NCBI RefSeq assembly: GCF_002797815.1
Contig: NZ_PGFJ01000001.1
Coordinates: 1,922,001-1,986,000, forward strand
DNA: 64,000 bases
Direction: 5' to 3'
Source of the DNA: Mucilaginibacter auburnensis
GTDB taxonomy: Bacteria; Bacteroidota; Bacteroidia; Sphingobacteriales; Sphingobacteriaceae
Of the stretch, positions 26,225-33,805 are shown in pieces; position 1 is the first letter of the stretch; every line of letters starts with the position of its first letter. A program made the translations under genes and the position numbers. The notes below the pieces were generated by a model, which saw only the letters and a list, made by a program, of their open reading frames with translations, had not been told where the DNA came from and ran no database searches.

Positions 26225-26473
26225 ATGAGTAATAACGATGTGATGAAGAAGCTTAGAGTTGCCTTGAAGCTTACCGACGACGAGATCATCAAAATAATGG
26301 AATTGGTGAACTTCCGGGTTACTAAAACAGAACTGGGAGCCATTTTCAGAAGCGATGATCACCCTAACTTTAAACCGTGCGGCGACCAGTTTTTAAGGAA
26401 TTTTCTTAATGGATTGATCATCCACAAACGTGGTCCGCTGCCACCGGCGCTGCAAAAAGCAGATAAAGCTTAG
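26225..26473 (+). CDS. DUF1456 protein with a single repeat
   Basis: An 82-residue protein consisting of one DUF1456 unit: the start NNDVMKKLRVALKLTDDEI, then the EL(G)AIFR segment and FLNGLIIHKRG. In the well-known member YehS of E. coli, two such units are fused in about 156 residues. Here only one is present, and a downstream second copy is absent, so the active form may be a homodimer. It starts 73 bp after trpA on the same strand and may be read from it. Its stop overlaps the stop of the convergent CAP-domain gene by 4 nt. Function unknown. Confidence 0.82.
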   Translation: MSNNDVMKKLRVALKLTDDEIIKIMELVNFRVTKTELGAIFRSDDHPNFKPCGDQFLRNFLNGLIIHKRGPLPPALQKADKA

Positions 26474-27024
26474 TTGCGCTCAATTATGCGGGCTTTTCCG
26501 CTTTTAAGCAGCTTTTTTACTTCGTCAGAGAATTCTTCCCTTCCGCCAAAATCCTGCACCCAGTACGTATTATAATAGGCAATGCCTATCTCTTTAAAAC
26601 CAGGCTCCATCAGGTTTTGGCAATGACCGGGGCTTTTGAACCAGCCTTCTGTTACTTCGGCAATTGTACGTTGTCCCTGTGCTATGTTCTCACCTACCTG
26701 GTAGCTTTTGTAACCCTTGCGGCTGTAACCGGCATCTTCAATGCGGTTAACTATTTTACGACCATCTTTGCTATCATGACTAAAATAGTTCTTTTTAGAC
26801 ATGTCTTTTGCGTGGTTTATAGCGGCATCTTCCAAATGGTCGTTCCAAACCAGTGGGGCAACAGGGCGCATGTATAGTCCGCCGCAATTACATCCTTTTT
26901 GCCTTACTTTGTTTATACGTTCTAAAAATTCACGCTTAAACTTATTGCCTGATGGTACATCCTGCTTAGCTGTACTACATGCCAATAACACCAGGGCTGA
27001 TAATGTTAGAATGATAGATCTCAT
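26470..27024 (-). CDS. CAP (SCP/PR1) domain lipoprotein
   Basis: A 184-residue lipoprotein. The lipobox ALVLLAC gives an acylated cysteine 16 residues in. The CAP domain covers most of the mature protein, with AAINHAKDMSKKNYFSHDS, VGENIAQGQ, VTEGWFKSPGHCQNLMEP and IGIAYYNTYWVQDFGG. The conserved His and Glu residues of the CAP cavity are present in HAKDM, GEN and SPGH. Bacterial CAP proteins are extracytoplasmic and of largely unknown role. I chose the ATG at 27024. The frame extends to a TTG at 27042, but the ATG gives the better lipoprotein signal. Confidence 0.87.
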   Translation of the reverse strand: MRSIILTLSALVLLACSTAKQDVPSGNKFKREFLERINKVRQKGCNCGGLYMRPVAPLVWNDHLEDAAINHAKDMSKKNYFSHDSKDGRKIVNRIEDAGYSRKGYKSYQVGENIAQGQRTIAEVTEGWFKSPGHCQNLMEPGFKEIGIAYYNTYWVQDFGGREEFSDEVKKLLKSGKARIIERN

Positions 27025-27062
27025 GTTGATAAGACGCTTCAACTTCTTTTGGGTTTAATAGC

Positions 27063-27148
27063 CTATGAGTTACGCTGTCTTTTGTTCATCCAAAGCGCGA
27101 CAGCAATCGCAATTATTAGCAGAAGAATTATAATGACGCTATTTTTTT
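27063..27148 (-). other. Minus-one-frame membrane-anchor continuation of the TPR gene
   Basis: From the minus-strand A7 run (27148-27142) the -1 frame reads 26 codons: N-S, then the hydrophobic stretch VIIILLLIIAIAVALW, then the basic MNKRQRNS and TAG at 27065-27063. Hydrophobic helix plus positive cytoplasmic tail is exactly what a C-terminal anchor looks like. The zero frame stops at 27128. Addition of one A in the A7 or the A10 run (27202-27193), or a -1 ribosomal slip on them, fuses it to the TPR protein. Confidence 0.6.
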
Positions 27149-27913
27149 GGAGGAATCCGGGCGCGGCGCTTTTTTGGTTAGCTTGGGCTGTATTTTTTTT
27201 TTAACAACAGTTGTTGAGTCCGTAACAACTGTTTTCACTACCATGTCCATCTCAGCTTTGTGCAGGCTATCGTCAATAAACAGGTGTCTGTCCATTGCTA
27301 TTTTGCCTTTTTTAGGATTTTTCATCCGGTTGTACAGCAAGGCATAGTTCAGTTGTACTGTTGATTCTGTTCGGGGATCGCGATTAGCTACGGAAATCTT
27401 CAAGGCTTCATTCAGGTCGCGCATAGCCAATGTATAATCCTTGATATCCATTTTTATAGCAGCCATTTTGATCAATGATCGCATAACATTAGTACCATCG
27501 TGTATGGCGCGCGATAATGAATTTGATTGTATAATGAACCATTTGGCTTGCGGAAATTTTTTTTGCGAATGATAAACAGTGGCCAGATAATCAAAGCAAT
27601 TGCGTAAACCAACTGTATCAGCATATCGCGAAAATAGATGCAAGGCTTTGTACGTGTAGTTCAGTACCTCATTTTGGTATGCAAATCGGGTTTTTTTATT
27701 TTCTAAACTATCATAATTAAGATATTGCGCTGCTATTTCCGCGTATAAAATAGCTTTTACAGAATCATTTTGGGTTGAATCCAACTGCGATTTTAGCTCT
27801 GCCACACGATTTTCCACTGGAGAAATTTGCTGTTTAAGACTGTCAATCTTCACAAGCGCAAAGCAGTTTGCCGAGCAAATAAGCGCGATCAGGATCAAGT
27901 AAAATTTCTTCAT
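27128..27913 (-). CDS. Exported TPR-like protein, frame probably interrupted before a membrane anchor
   Basis: A 261-residue protein with a signal peptide (LILIALICSANCFALV), a helical region with a heptad look (residues 22-50), and TPR-like helix pairs around LNYDSLENKKTRFAYQNEVL, FDYLATVYHSQKKFPQAKWF and YTLAMRDLNEALKISV. It ends in a Lys/Pro-rich tail (VVKKKIQPKLTKKAPRPDS). Related Bacteroidota TPR proteins commonly continue into a membrane helix after such a linker. In the -1 frame immediately downstream, a membrane helix is encoded (27063-27142). It can be joined by slippage on the seven-A run at 27142-27148, or on the ten-A run at 27193-27202. So this frame is either a truncated form or a product that is completed by frameshifting. 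Confidence 0.7.
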   Translation of the reverse strand: MKKFYLILIALICSANCFALVKIDSLKQQISPVENRVAELKSQLDSTQNDSVKAILYAEIAAQYLNYDSLENKKTRFAYQNEVLNYTYKALHLFSRYADTVGLRNCFDYLATVYHSQKKFPQAKWFIIQSNSLSRAIHDGTNVMRSLIKMAAIKMDIKDYTLAMRDLNEALKISVANRDPRTESTVQLNYALLYNRMKNPKKGKIAMDRHLFIDDSLHKAEMDMVVKTVVTDSTTVVKKKIQPKLTKKAPRPDSSKKIASL

Positions 27914-28079
27914 ACAAAAAAGTGTAACGGCAGTAACTGCTAATCAAATAGTGTGCCCGGTTGCAGCAACTTCTACCTGCATGGAGAAATAGCCAATAGA
28001 AGGTACTATTTAAAAAACTTATGAAGATAACTAATGAGAAGTGTATGCAGAAATGTACAGTAAATTATTCAGTAATTAA

Positions 28080-29018
28080 TTACTGAATAGCAGCCTCGTA
28101 TTTGTCAACAAAGCGTTTAAAAGGGTTTATTTGTTTTAAAATCAAGTTAAACAGGATTATACCGATAATTGCACAGGTTATGCCAGCCAAAACATCTAAC
28201 ACGTAATGGTGGCTGGTGTATATCGCTGTAAGCCAAATACCTATCATAACAGTTGCTAATATTATGTTGGCAGCGCCTAACTTGTTCTTTAAACCGTAGT
28301 AAAGTACAATGATAGGGTAAGCCGAGTGCAGCGATGGCATGGCGGCAAATACGTTAGAGCCTTTTTGATAAATAGAATGGAAAAGGTTAATGTGGAAATA
28401 ATTATCAAAACGTGCCAGTCCTCCGGTACTTCCGGGGGTGTTGGGGTAAAAAACGAAGCCGTGTTCTTGTATATACCAGGGTGGTGCGGCGGGGAAGGAG
28501 TAGTAAACCACAAAACCCAGCAGGTTAACTAAAAAAAAGGTCATGGCAAAGCGCAGAAACTGACCTCTGTTTTTGAAAAATAAATAGGCGCCAAAACCTA
28601 ATGGAACGGGTATCCAGCACAGATAGAACAGGCCGCCAATAATATCAAGTATGGTTTTTGAATTTAGTTTCCAATACTCATTAGGCGTGAGTAATTGGTT
28701 GTTGTATTTTATACCGAAAAGTTGTTTTTCAAAGTTATACAGATCAGCCAGGTGTACATGGCTGATGGTATAATTTGGCACAGCTTTCATGTAATCAAAC
28801 AGTATCCAGTAAACTATAAAAACCGAAAACCCTAAAATAAACTTACGGGTTATATCCGCTGCGTAAAAACAAACATTGAATATACCTACAAGCACTAACT
28901 GGTCGGTTTTGAAGCCAACCACCCAAGCTGATAAGAGCAGGTAAGCTATTGATAATAGCGAAACAGTTAGTATAGAACGGGTATTAACTGCTAAACTCTG
29001 ATCAACAGCACCATTCAT
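28080..29018 (-). CDS. PAP2 family membrane enzyme, AUR1-like inositol phosphorylceramide synthase candidate
   Basis: A 312-residue membrane protein with six or more hydrophobic helices. The lipid-phosphatase motifs are MPSLHSAYP (H231) and YTSHHYVLDVLAG (H271, D275). The spacing and HHYxLD form are those of the AUR1/inositol phosphorylceramide synthase type, in which the two His and the Asp catalyse phosphoinositol transfer. It begins directly after the stop of the fatty-acid-hydroxylase gene and is the last gene of the operon 33516-28080, which also encodes a CDP-alcohol phosphatidyltransferase. Context with serine palmitoyltransferase and inositol-phosphate synthase makes transfer of (phospho)inositol to ceramide the best guess. 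A plain lipid phosphatase remains possible. Confidence 0.82.
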   Translation of the reverse strand: MNGAVDQSLAVNTRSILTVSLLSIAYLLLSAWVVGFKTDQLVLVGIFNVCFYAADITRKFILGFSVFIVYWILFDYMKAVPNYTISHVHLADLYNFEKQLFGIKYNNQLLTPNEYWKLNSKTILDIIGGLFYLCWIPVPLGFGAYLFFKNRGQFLRFAMTFFLVNLLGFVVYYSFPAAPPWYIQEHGFVFYPNTPGSTGGLARFDNYFHINLFHSIYQKGSNVFAAMPSLHSAYPIIVLYYGLKNKLGAANIILATVMIGIWLTAIYTSHHYVLDVLAGITCAIIGIILFNLILKQINPFKRFVDKYEAAIQ

Positions 29019-29639
29019 CTATTTTTTAATAAAATCTGAACTGAATATTTTATCCCAAAGCGGAGATGTTACGCCATAACCTTTGTCTGGATCCTGGTAA
29101 TGGTGCAGCATGTGGTGCTGTTTTATTTTTTTCCAGATGCTTCCTTTAAAGTTAAAGTGGTGAATGGCATAGTGGGTAATATCATAAAACAGATAGCCTA
29201 AAATAAAGCCCGGGAAGAACGCGAAAACATAATTTTCAGGTAAAATAGCGTTAAACAAAAAGTAAAACGCTGTAGCCAATGGAATGCTTACTGATGGTGG
29301 TAAAACCAAACGTTTTGCATCACTGGGATAATCATGGTGTACACCATGGAATATAAAATGCAGGCGTAAACCTATTTTGTTCTTAGGTACATAATGAAAA
29401 ATAAATCGGTGCATTACGTATTCGGTAAGCGTCCAAACGGCCAATCCTATAAAAAAGAACTCAACGTAAGTAAGAAAGCTTAAACCTTTTTCGGCAAGCG
29501 CCCAATAGGTTGAAGCCAGTATAACCGGAATAAATATGTATAAAGGAACGGTATAATGAACCTTTGAAAGCAATTCTAAAAAATCGCTTTTAAACATTCT
29601 TACTGAATCCTGGGAATTAGATATATATTTCTTTTTCAT
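29019..29639 (-). CDS. Sterol desaturase/fatty acid hydroxylase family protein
   Basis: A 206-residue membrane di-iron enzyme of the FA_hydroxylase superfamily. The His clusters that bind iron are all present: HRFIFH, HGVHHDYPSDAKR, HYAIHHF and HHMLHHY. The HGVHHDYPxDxxRLVLPP element is typical of fatty acid 2-hydroxylases (FA2H/Scs7), which hydroxylate the N-acyl chain of ceramides. There is no cytochrome b5 domain, so an external electron donor is needed. Adjacent genes (7 bp before, 0 bp after) belong to the inositol-lipid operon, which supports ceramide hydroxylation, an inference. Confidence 0.85.
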   Translation of the reverse strand: MKKKYISNSQDSVRMFKSDFLELLSKVHYTVPLYIFIPVILASTYWALAEKGLSFLTYVEFFFIGLAVWTLTEYVMHRFIFHYVPKNKIGLRLHFIFHGVHHDYPSDAKRLVLPPSVSIPLATAFYFLFNAILPENYVFAFFPGFILGYLFYDITHYAIHHFNFKGSIWKKIKQHHMLHHYQDPDKGYGVTSPLWDKIFSSDFIKK

Positions 29640-29646
29640 AACGCAA

Positions 29647-30219
29647 TCATGGTTTAAAGCGGTGCATTATTTCTTTACCTGTTGCTGCATCAACACCCTT
29701 TAGTTCCACATAAACAACGTTAGGTAACATTAGGGTACCGCCTTCAATTTTTACAAAGATACGATTAAGCATGATTTGCTTTTGATCTGCGTTGATGAAA
29801 ACATGATATTTATCGTCATTAGCCTTTTTAAGGGTCAGCGGTAGCTTTTTATACGACACAAATCTCACATCAAATTGCTCATCGTTAATTTTTTTTGTTA
29901 CCAAACCGTAAGCAAATTTACGCTGAAGGTAATTAAGTTCATCTTTCTCGCCTTTTTCAGCATAACGTATCCAATAAGCATGTATAGGAGTTTCAGCATC
30001 TGGCCTGCCATTTTTGTCCAGATTCAAATCATACATTATGGTATTTATGTTCGGGTCGCGCTGAACGTAAAACAAACGGTTAGGATTGTCTGGTGGCGTA
30101 GGGTATTTATCCTCAATCGAGGTATTGCTGGCTTCCTTGTTTTTTTTCTTCTGAAAATTACCTGTTGCAGGGTTTATAACGTAAAAAACAGACAGTAATA
30201 GTGTAAAAAATAATTTCAT
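29647..30219 (-). CDS. DUF4833 exported protein in the inositol-lipid operon
   Basis: A 190-residue protein with a signal peptide (MKLFFTLLLSVFYVINPATG) and a DUF4833 domain, recognisable from FYVQRDPNINTIMYDLN, PIHAYWIRYAEKGEKDELNY and LQRKFAYGL. DUF4833 has no established activity that I can state with certainty. The start abuts the stop of the CDP-alcohol phosphatidyltransferase gene and the stop is 7 bp before the hydroxylase gene, so it is firmly embedded in the lipid operon. A role in handling or dephosphorylating the lipid, in the periplasm or at the outer membrane, is a reasonable hypothesis only. Confidence 0.8.
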   Translation of the reverse strand: MKLFFTLLLSVFYVINPATGNFQKKKNKEASNTSIEDKYPTPPDNPNRLFYVQRDPNINTIMYDLNLDKNGRPDAETPIHAYWIRYAEKGEKDELNYLQRKFAYGLVTKKINDEQFDVRFVSYKKLPLTLKKANDDKYHVFINADQKQIMLNRIFVKIEGGTLMLPNVVYVELKGVDAATGKEIMHRFKP

Positions 30220-30945
30220 TTAAATATCGATCCCTTTTTCTTTCTCCAGCAAATTTCTCTTCGCCTCTTTTAAACGGTTAAATGCTGTTATGTTAGTTAA
30301 TACCGCTAACAGCGTTATAGGTATAGTAAAAATAGACATGGTTTCAAAAATGTGAAACTTAAGTCCGAATGCATATAATTTGTAATCACCACCTATGTAT
30401 ACCGAGGCAACACCGCACATCATTGCACAAAGCCCTATAGTAACAACACGTTCAGGGCGTTGCATTAAACCGCCTTTGCATTCAATTCCTAAACCTTCGG
30501 CCCTTGCACGTACATAGCTCACCATCATTGAACCTATCAACGCAACAAAGGCAAAAATAGAACTTAAAAAGTAATGGTGTGCCACCAAATAGTAACAAAT
30601 ACCCAAAAACATAATCAGCTCGCTGTAGCGGTCAAGTACCGAATCATACAAAGCGCCAAAGGTTGATTTCATGTTACCCAGGCGAGCAACCTGCCCGTCT
30701 AACATATCAAACAAGCCCGCAAAAAGTATTAAACCACCTGCCCAGCCCACATATGTAAGGTCCCCACGATGGCCGGCCTCAGCACCAATAATAAATATCA
30801 CAGCAACACCAACATTCAGCATAAAGCCAATGGTGGTAACCGCGTTCGGCGTTAAACCTAACTTAATTAAAAGCTTAACAAATGGGTCAATAACTTTGTA
30901 TATGCCTAATTGTAAGCTTGTTCTGAGCGATGTTGGTTGTTGCAT
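30220..30945 (-). CDS. CDP-alcohol phosphatidyltransferase, phosphatidylinositol-phosphate synthase candidate
   Basis: A 241-residue membrane enzyme with the complete CDP-alcohol phosphotransferase signature: D80 and D83 in FDMLDGQVAR, then G-x3-D101-x3-D105 in GALYDSVLDRYSE. Five to six membrane helices are visible. Family members join an alcohol to CDP-diacylglycerol. With a myo-inositol-1-phosphate synthase gene 3 kb upstream on the same strand, the best substrate guess is inositol-1-phosphate, giving phosphatidylinositol phosphate. It starts 15 bp after the DUF5686 gene and abuts the DUF4833 gene, in a five-gene operon. Other alcohols, such as glycerol phosphate, cannot be excluded by sequence. 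Confidence 0.87.
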   Translation of the reverse strand: MQQPTSLRTSLQLGIYKVIDPFVKLLIKLGLTPNAVTTIGFMLNVGVAVIFIIGAEAGHRGDLTYVGWAGGLILFAGLFDMLDGQVARLGNMKSTFGALYDSVLDRYSELIMFLGICYYLVAHHYFLSSIFAFVALIGSMMVSYVRARAEGLGIECKGGLMQRPERVVTIGLCAMMCGVASVYIGGDYKLYAFGLKFHIFETMSIFTIPITLLAVLTNITAFNRLKEAKRNLLEKEKGIDI

Positions 30946-30960
30946 TGTTGAAGGTAACGA

Positions 30961-33516
30961 TTAAAATTCGAATTTTACTCTGGCCCTGATGCCGTATTGC
31001 GCTACCTGCGGATGATCCAGATAGCTAAATCTTCTAACCAAATCAACACGCAAAAGTTTAAAGATATTTTCTATCCCAACGCTGCCTTCCATGTAAGGTT
31101 CATTGCCTAACGCGTAGGTAATAGGCGCTCCTGTTGAAGTAACCGGAAACTGAAACAATGATCCGTTAATGGCGGGGTTGTTTTGATCTGTTAAACCACC
31201 TTTAATAGCTTTAAATGAGGCAACTTCTCTCCATTTTAATTTTTTTAACAAAGGCACTTTGTTAAAAAAGAAGCCTTGGAAGTGCTGGTCAATATTTACA
31301 CTCACATATTTATCGCTTACAAACTCTAAAAAGTTCATGAGGTTGTAAGAGTAAATATCATAGTTGAATGATTGGTTAGCCCTGAATATGTTTAACAGCG
31401 GATAAGGCACTTTACTAAACATACGGCCACCTTCAACAAAAACATCGGCCCAGCCTAATTGCGATAGATAAACACGTTTATCTACTCTTGCATGGAGGTT
31501 ATGATAGCCATACTGACCACCAAATAATTTGTTGATACCCATAGTATAATCAACAGTGAATATTGGGTATTTGTTAGGTATAGGGATACGGTATATTTTG
31601 CCTTGGTAGAACTTCTCGTTAGGTGCATACCTGAACATCAAAGTTGCATCGCTGGTAGTAAGATCCTGAATACGACCGGTATTGTTTTGATAATACAATG
31701 ATCCGGCAGGTGTTTGCTTTAAATTTCTGAAAGTGAACGAGTAGCTAAAATGATTTTCAAACTCTCGCACATAATCAAAACGGTAAAGGTCATTGTAAAG
31801 ATATTTATCGTTGGTACCACGTGTAAACGATAAGAAAATGTTATCCCGTTGAACAAATTGCAATTGCGCTCCCGGTACCCTTGTGTCACGGTTAAAGCTA
31901 AAGCGTACATAGTTTTGCGGGAACTTATAAATAGATTTGTTATTTAGCGAGTAGGTAGCGCTAATAAAATACTTCCATTTTTCATCTTTAAAGCCGTAAG
32001 CAGCATAGGTTTCAAAATAATAACGCTTGCTTAACTCTGGCGTAGTACGTCCGCCTAAACGTAGTTTTAAACCTTCAACCGGGTTAAAGCTGTAAAAAGT
32101 ATTGGCGGGGCCAATTTCAAACTTACCAAATGATTTATAACCCGCTAAAACAAGTGTAGCAATATCCATCGTACGTTTAAATGATGGCATATTGGTTAAG
32201 CTATCAATATTGGTATAAACCTTTGATTCGGCTGTGGTCAACGTATCTAAGCGGTTTTGCTTCCAAAATTCAATAGGTTGTTTTTGTAGCGCTTCAATTT
32301 CTTCGTCAGTTTGTTTTTCACCGGTATAAGCAGTATCAGGGCGAGGGTGGTTGATCAAATAATCTCCGTAAGTGATGGTTCTGATACCGAAGAAGCCGCC
32401 ATTTCGTTTCTTACCAACTTTAAATTCTGCAAGGGTATTACTCTTCACTAAACGATAACGACCATCAGTGTTTTTTTCAAAATCCTGATTGATGTTCATT
32501 GAAGTTAAGTAGTTAACATTAATGTTCTTATTAATGCCCAGCTTAACGCGTTGCACGGCGTAGTTGCTGTCAATAGTTACGTAAATTTTACCTTCAAATA
32601 AAATATCCTCGGTATTACGCGGTGTAAAGCTCAACTCAACCAGTTTGCTGTTATCGGCAGTGGTGATGGTGTCTGTAATAAAAAACTTATAAAAGTTTGG
32701 AGAATTATCAGAGATGGGACTTAAAAAGTTTTTGGTAACCAGGAAGATGTTATTGTCATAAACATCAACCTTAGCGTATAAGTTCTTGATATAATCATTT
32801 ATACCATCACTGTCAATAAAAGAACCTAAATCCGTTTTCTTCTCGCCTAATAAAACCGTACGTTCCGCTTCCGGATTACGGCGGTAGTAATATTGAGAAA
32901 GTTTCTCATCTAAAAATATAGGCGTAAGCGCCTTGCCGGGTACGGTAACGCTATCTTTGTTATTTAAAAGGAAAGCGTATTTACGCAGTAATTTTCGTTC
33001 AGTAAGCGACGGAGGAAGGTTGCTCAGCGCAAATTGTAATTTATCGTATTCGCGATACTCAACATAGTTGTATCTCTCCGGGCGATTCTTCTCTTTATTA
33101 GCTATCACGCGGCGAATCAGTTCAACGGCAGGGTTGTCTCTGTTACGATATCTAACCTTTTTACCTGATCTTATTTCAACCTCAGTTAATTGTTCGGATA
33201 TTGGTTGTAAACTAACTGTATTTAACGTTTGAGTTTTACCTGGAGAAATATTCAGCACAACTTCTTTATATCCCACAAAGGAAATTTTTATTTGCGTTAC
33301 CTGTCTGCTGGTGTTTAAAGTAAATTTACCATCGCTATCGGTAGTTACACCAACGGTCGTACCCGGAAAGCCCACACTTACAAAAGGAAGAGGTTGTTTG
33401 TCGGAAGCGTCTATAACCTTACCGGAAACTATGGTATTTTGTGCAACCAACAGTGTTGAATACAATAAAAAGAACGCCGACGCGAAAAGCCCTTTTAACA
33501 AATATCTAAAATTCAT
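30961..33516 (-). CDS. DUF5686 outer-membrane protein with carboxypeptidase-like regulatory domain
   Basis: An 851-residue protein: signal peptide (FASAFFLLYSTLLVAQ), then a carboxypeptidase-regulatory-like domain at about 25-110 (VSGKVIDASDKQPLPFVSV, GTTVGVTTDSDGKFTL), then the DUF5686 region with a likely C-terminal beta barrel ending in ARVKFEF. DUF5686 proteins are specific to Bacteroidota and of unknown function. I chose the ATG at 33516. The frame is open to 33582, but only this start is followed by a good signal peptide. It is the first gene of the operon with the CDP-alcohol phosphatidyltransferase. The placement makes a role in lipid placement or transport conceivable, with no direct evidence. 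Confidence 0.86.
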   Translation of the reverse strand: MNFRYLLKGLFASAFFLLYSTLLVAQNTIVSGKVIDASDKQPLPFVSVGFPGTTVGVTTDSDGKFTLNTSRQVTQIKISFVGYKEVVLNISPGKTQTLNTVSLQPISEQLTEVEIRSGKKVRYRNRDNPAVELIRRVIANKEKNRPERYNYVEYREYDKLQFALSNLPPSLTERKLLRKYAFLLNNKDSVTVPGKALTPIFLDEKLSQYYYRRNPEAERTVLLGEKKTDLGSFIDSDGINDYIKNLYAKVDVYDNNIFLVTKNFLSPISDNSPNFYKFFITDTITTADNSKLVELSFTPRNTEDILFEGKIYVTIDSNYAVQRVKLGINKNINVNYLTSMNINQDFEKNTDGRYRLVKSNTLAEFKVGKKRNGGFFGIRTITYGDYLINHPRPDTAYTGEKQTDEEIEALQKQPIEFWKQNRLDTLTTAESKVYTNIDSLTNMPSFKRTMDIATLVLAGYKSFGKFEIGPANTFYSFNPVEGLKLRLGGRTTPELSKRYYFETYAAYGFKDEKWKYFISATYSLNNKSIYKFPQNYVRFSFNRDTRVPGAQLQFVQRDNIFLSFTRGTNDKYLYNDLYRFDYVREFENHFSYSFTFRNLKQTPAGSLYYQNNTGRIQDLTTSDATLMFRYAPNEKFYQGKIYRIPIPNKYPIFTVDYTMGINKLFGGQYGYHNLHARVDKRVYLSQLGWADVFVEGGRMFSKVPYPLLNIFRANQSFNYDIYSYNLMNFLEFVSDKYVSVNIDQHFQGFFFNKVPLLKKLKWREVASFKAIKGGLTDQNNPAINGSLFQFPVTSTGAPITYALGNEPYMEGSVGIENIFKLLRVDLVRRFSYLDHPQVAQYGIRARVKFEF

Positions 33517-33603
33517 GTAAAATATACTTACCAATTGTAACCGCCTTAACATCATAACATTTTTGTGCCCGTATGGTTGCAATCCGGCTTACTAATAAGG
33601 CAG

Positions 33604-33611
33604 CAAAGATA
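33604..33611 (-). promoter_or_regulatory. -7 element (TATCTTTG) for the DUF5686-lipid operon
   Basis: Exact match to TAnnTTTG on the minus strand, giving a leader of about 80 nt to the ATG at 33516. It lies past the MIPS terminator at 33751, as expected for a separate transcription unit. Confidence 0.45.
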
Positions 33612-33750
33612 TATAACAAAAAGCGGACTTCTGTGGTCAAAAAGTCAAATAGCGATTTTGTGACGCACAGTAAACACTAAAACTTTTAGCGAATTTTTAG
33701 ATGACTAACGGTTTAGTTTGTTACAATTTATTCAGCATAAAACAATAGCC

Positions 33751-33792
33751 AATAAAAAAAGTCGTTACTGTTGAGCAACGACTTTTTTTATT
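33751..33792 (-). terminator. Strong Rho-independent terminator after inositol-phosphate synthase
   Basis: A perfect 16-bp stem (33751-33766 with 33777-33792) with 10-nt loop and A7/T7 runs, 14 bp past the MIPS stop. It separates MIPS from the DUF5686 operon. Confidence 0.87.
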
Positions 33793-33805
33793 GAAGTAGG
33801 AGGGA

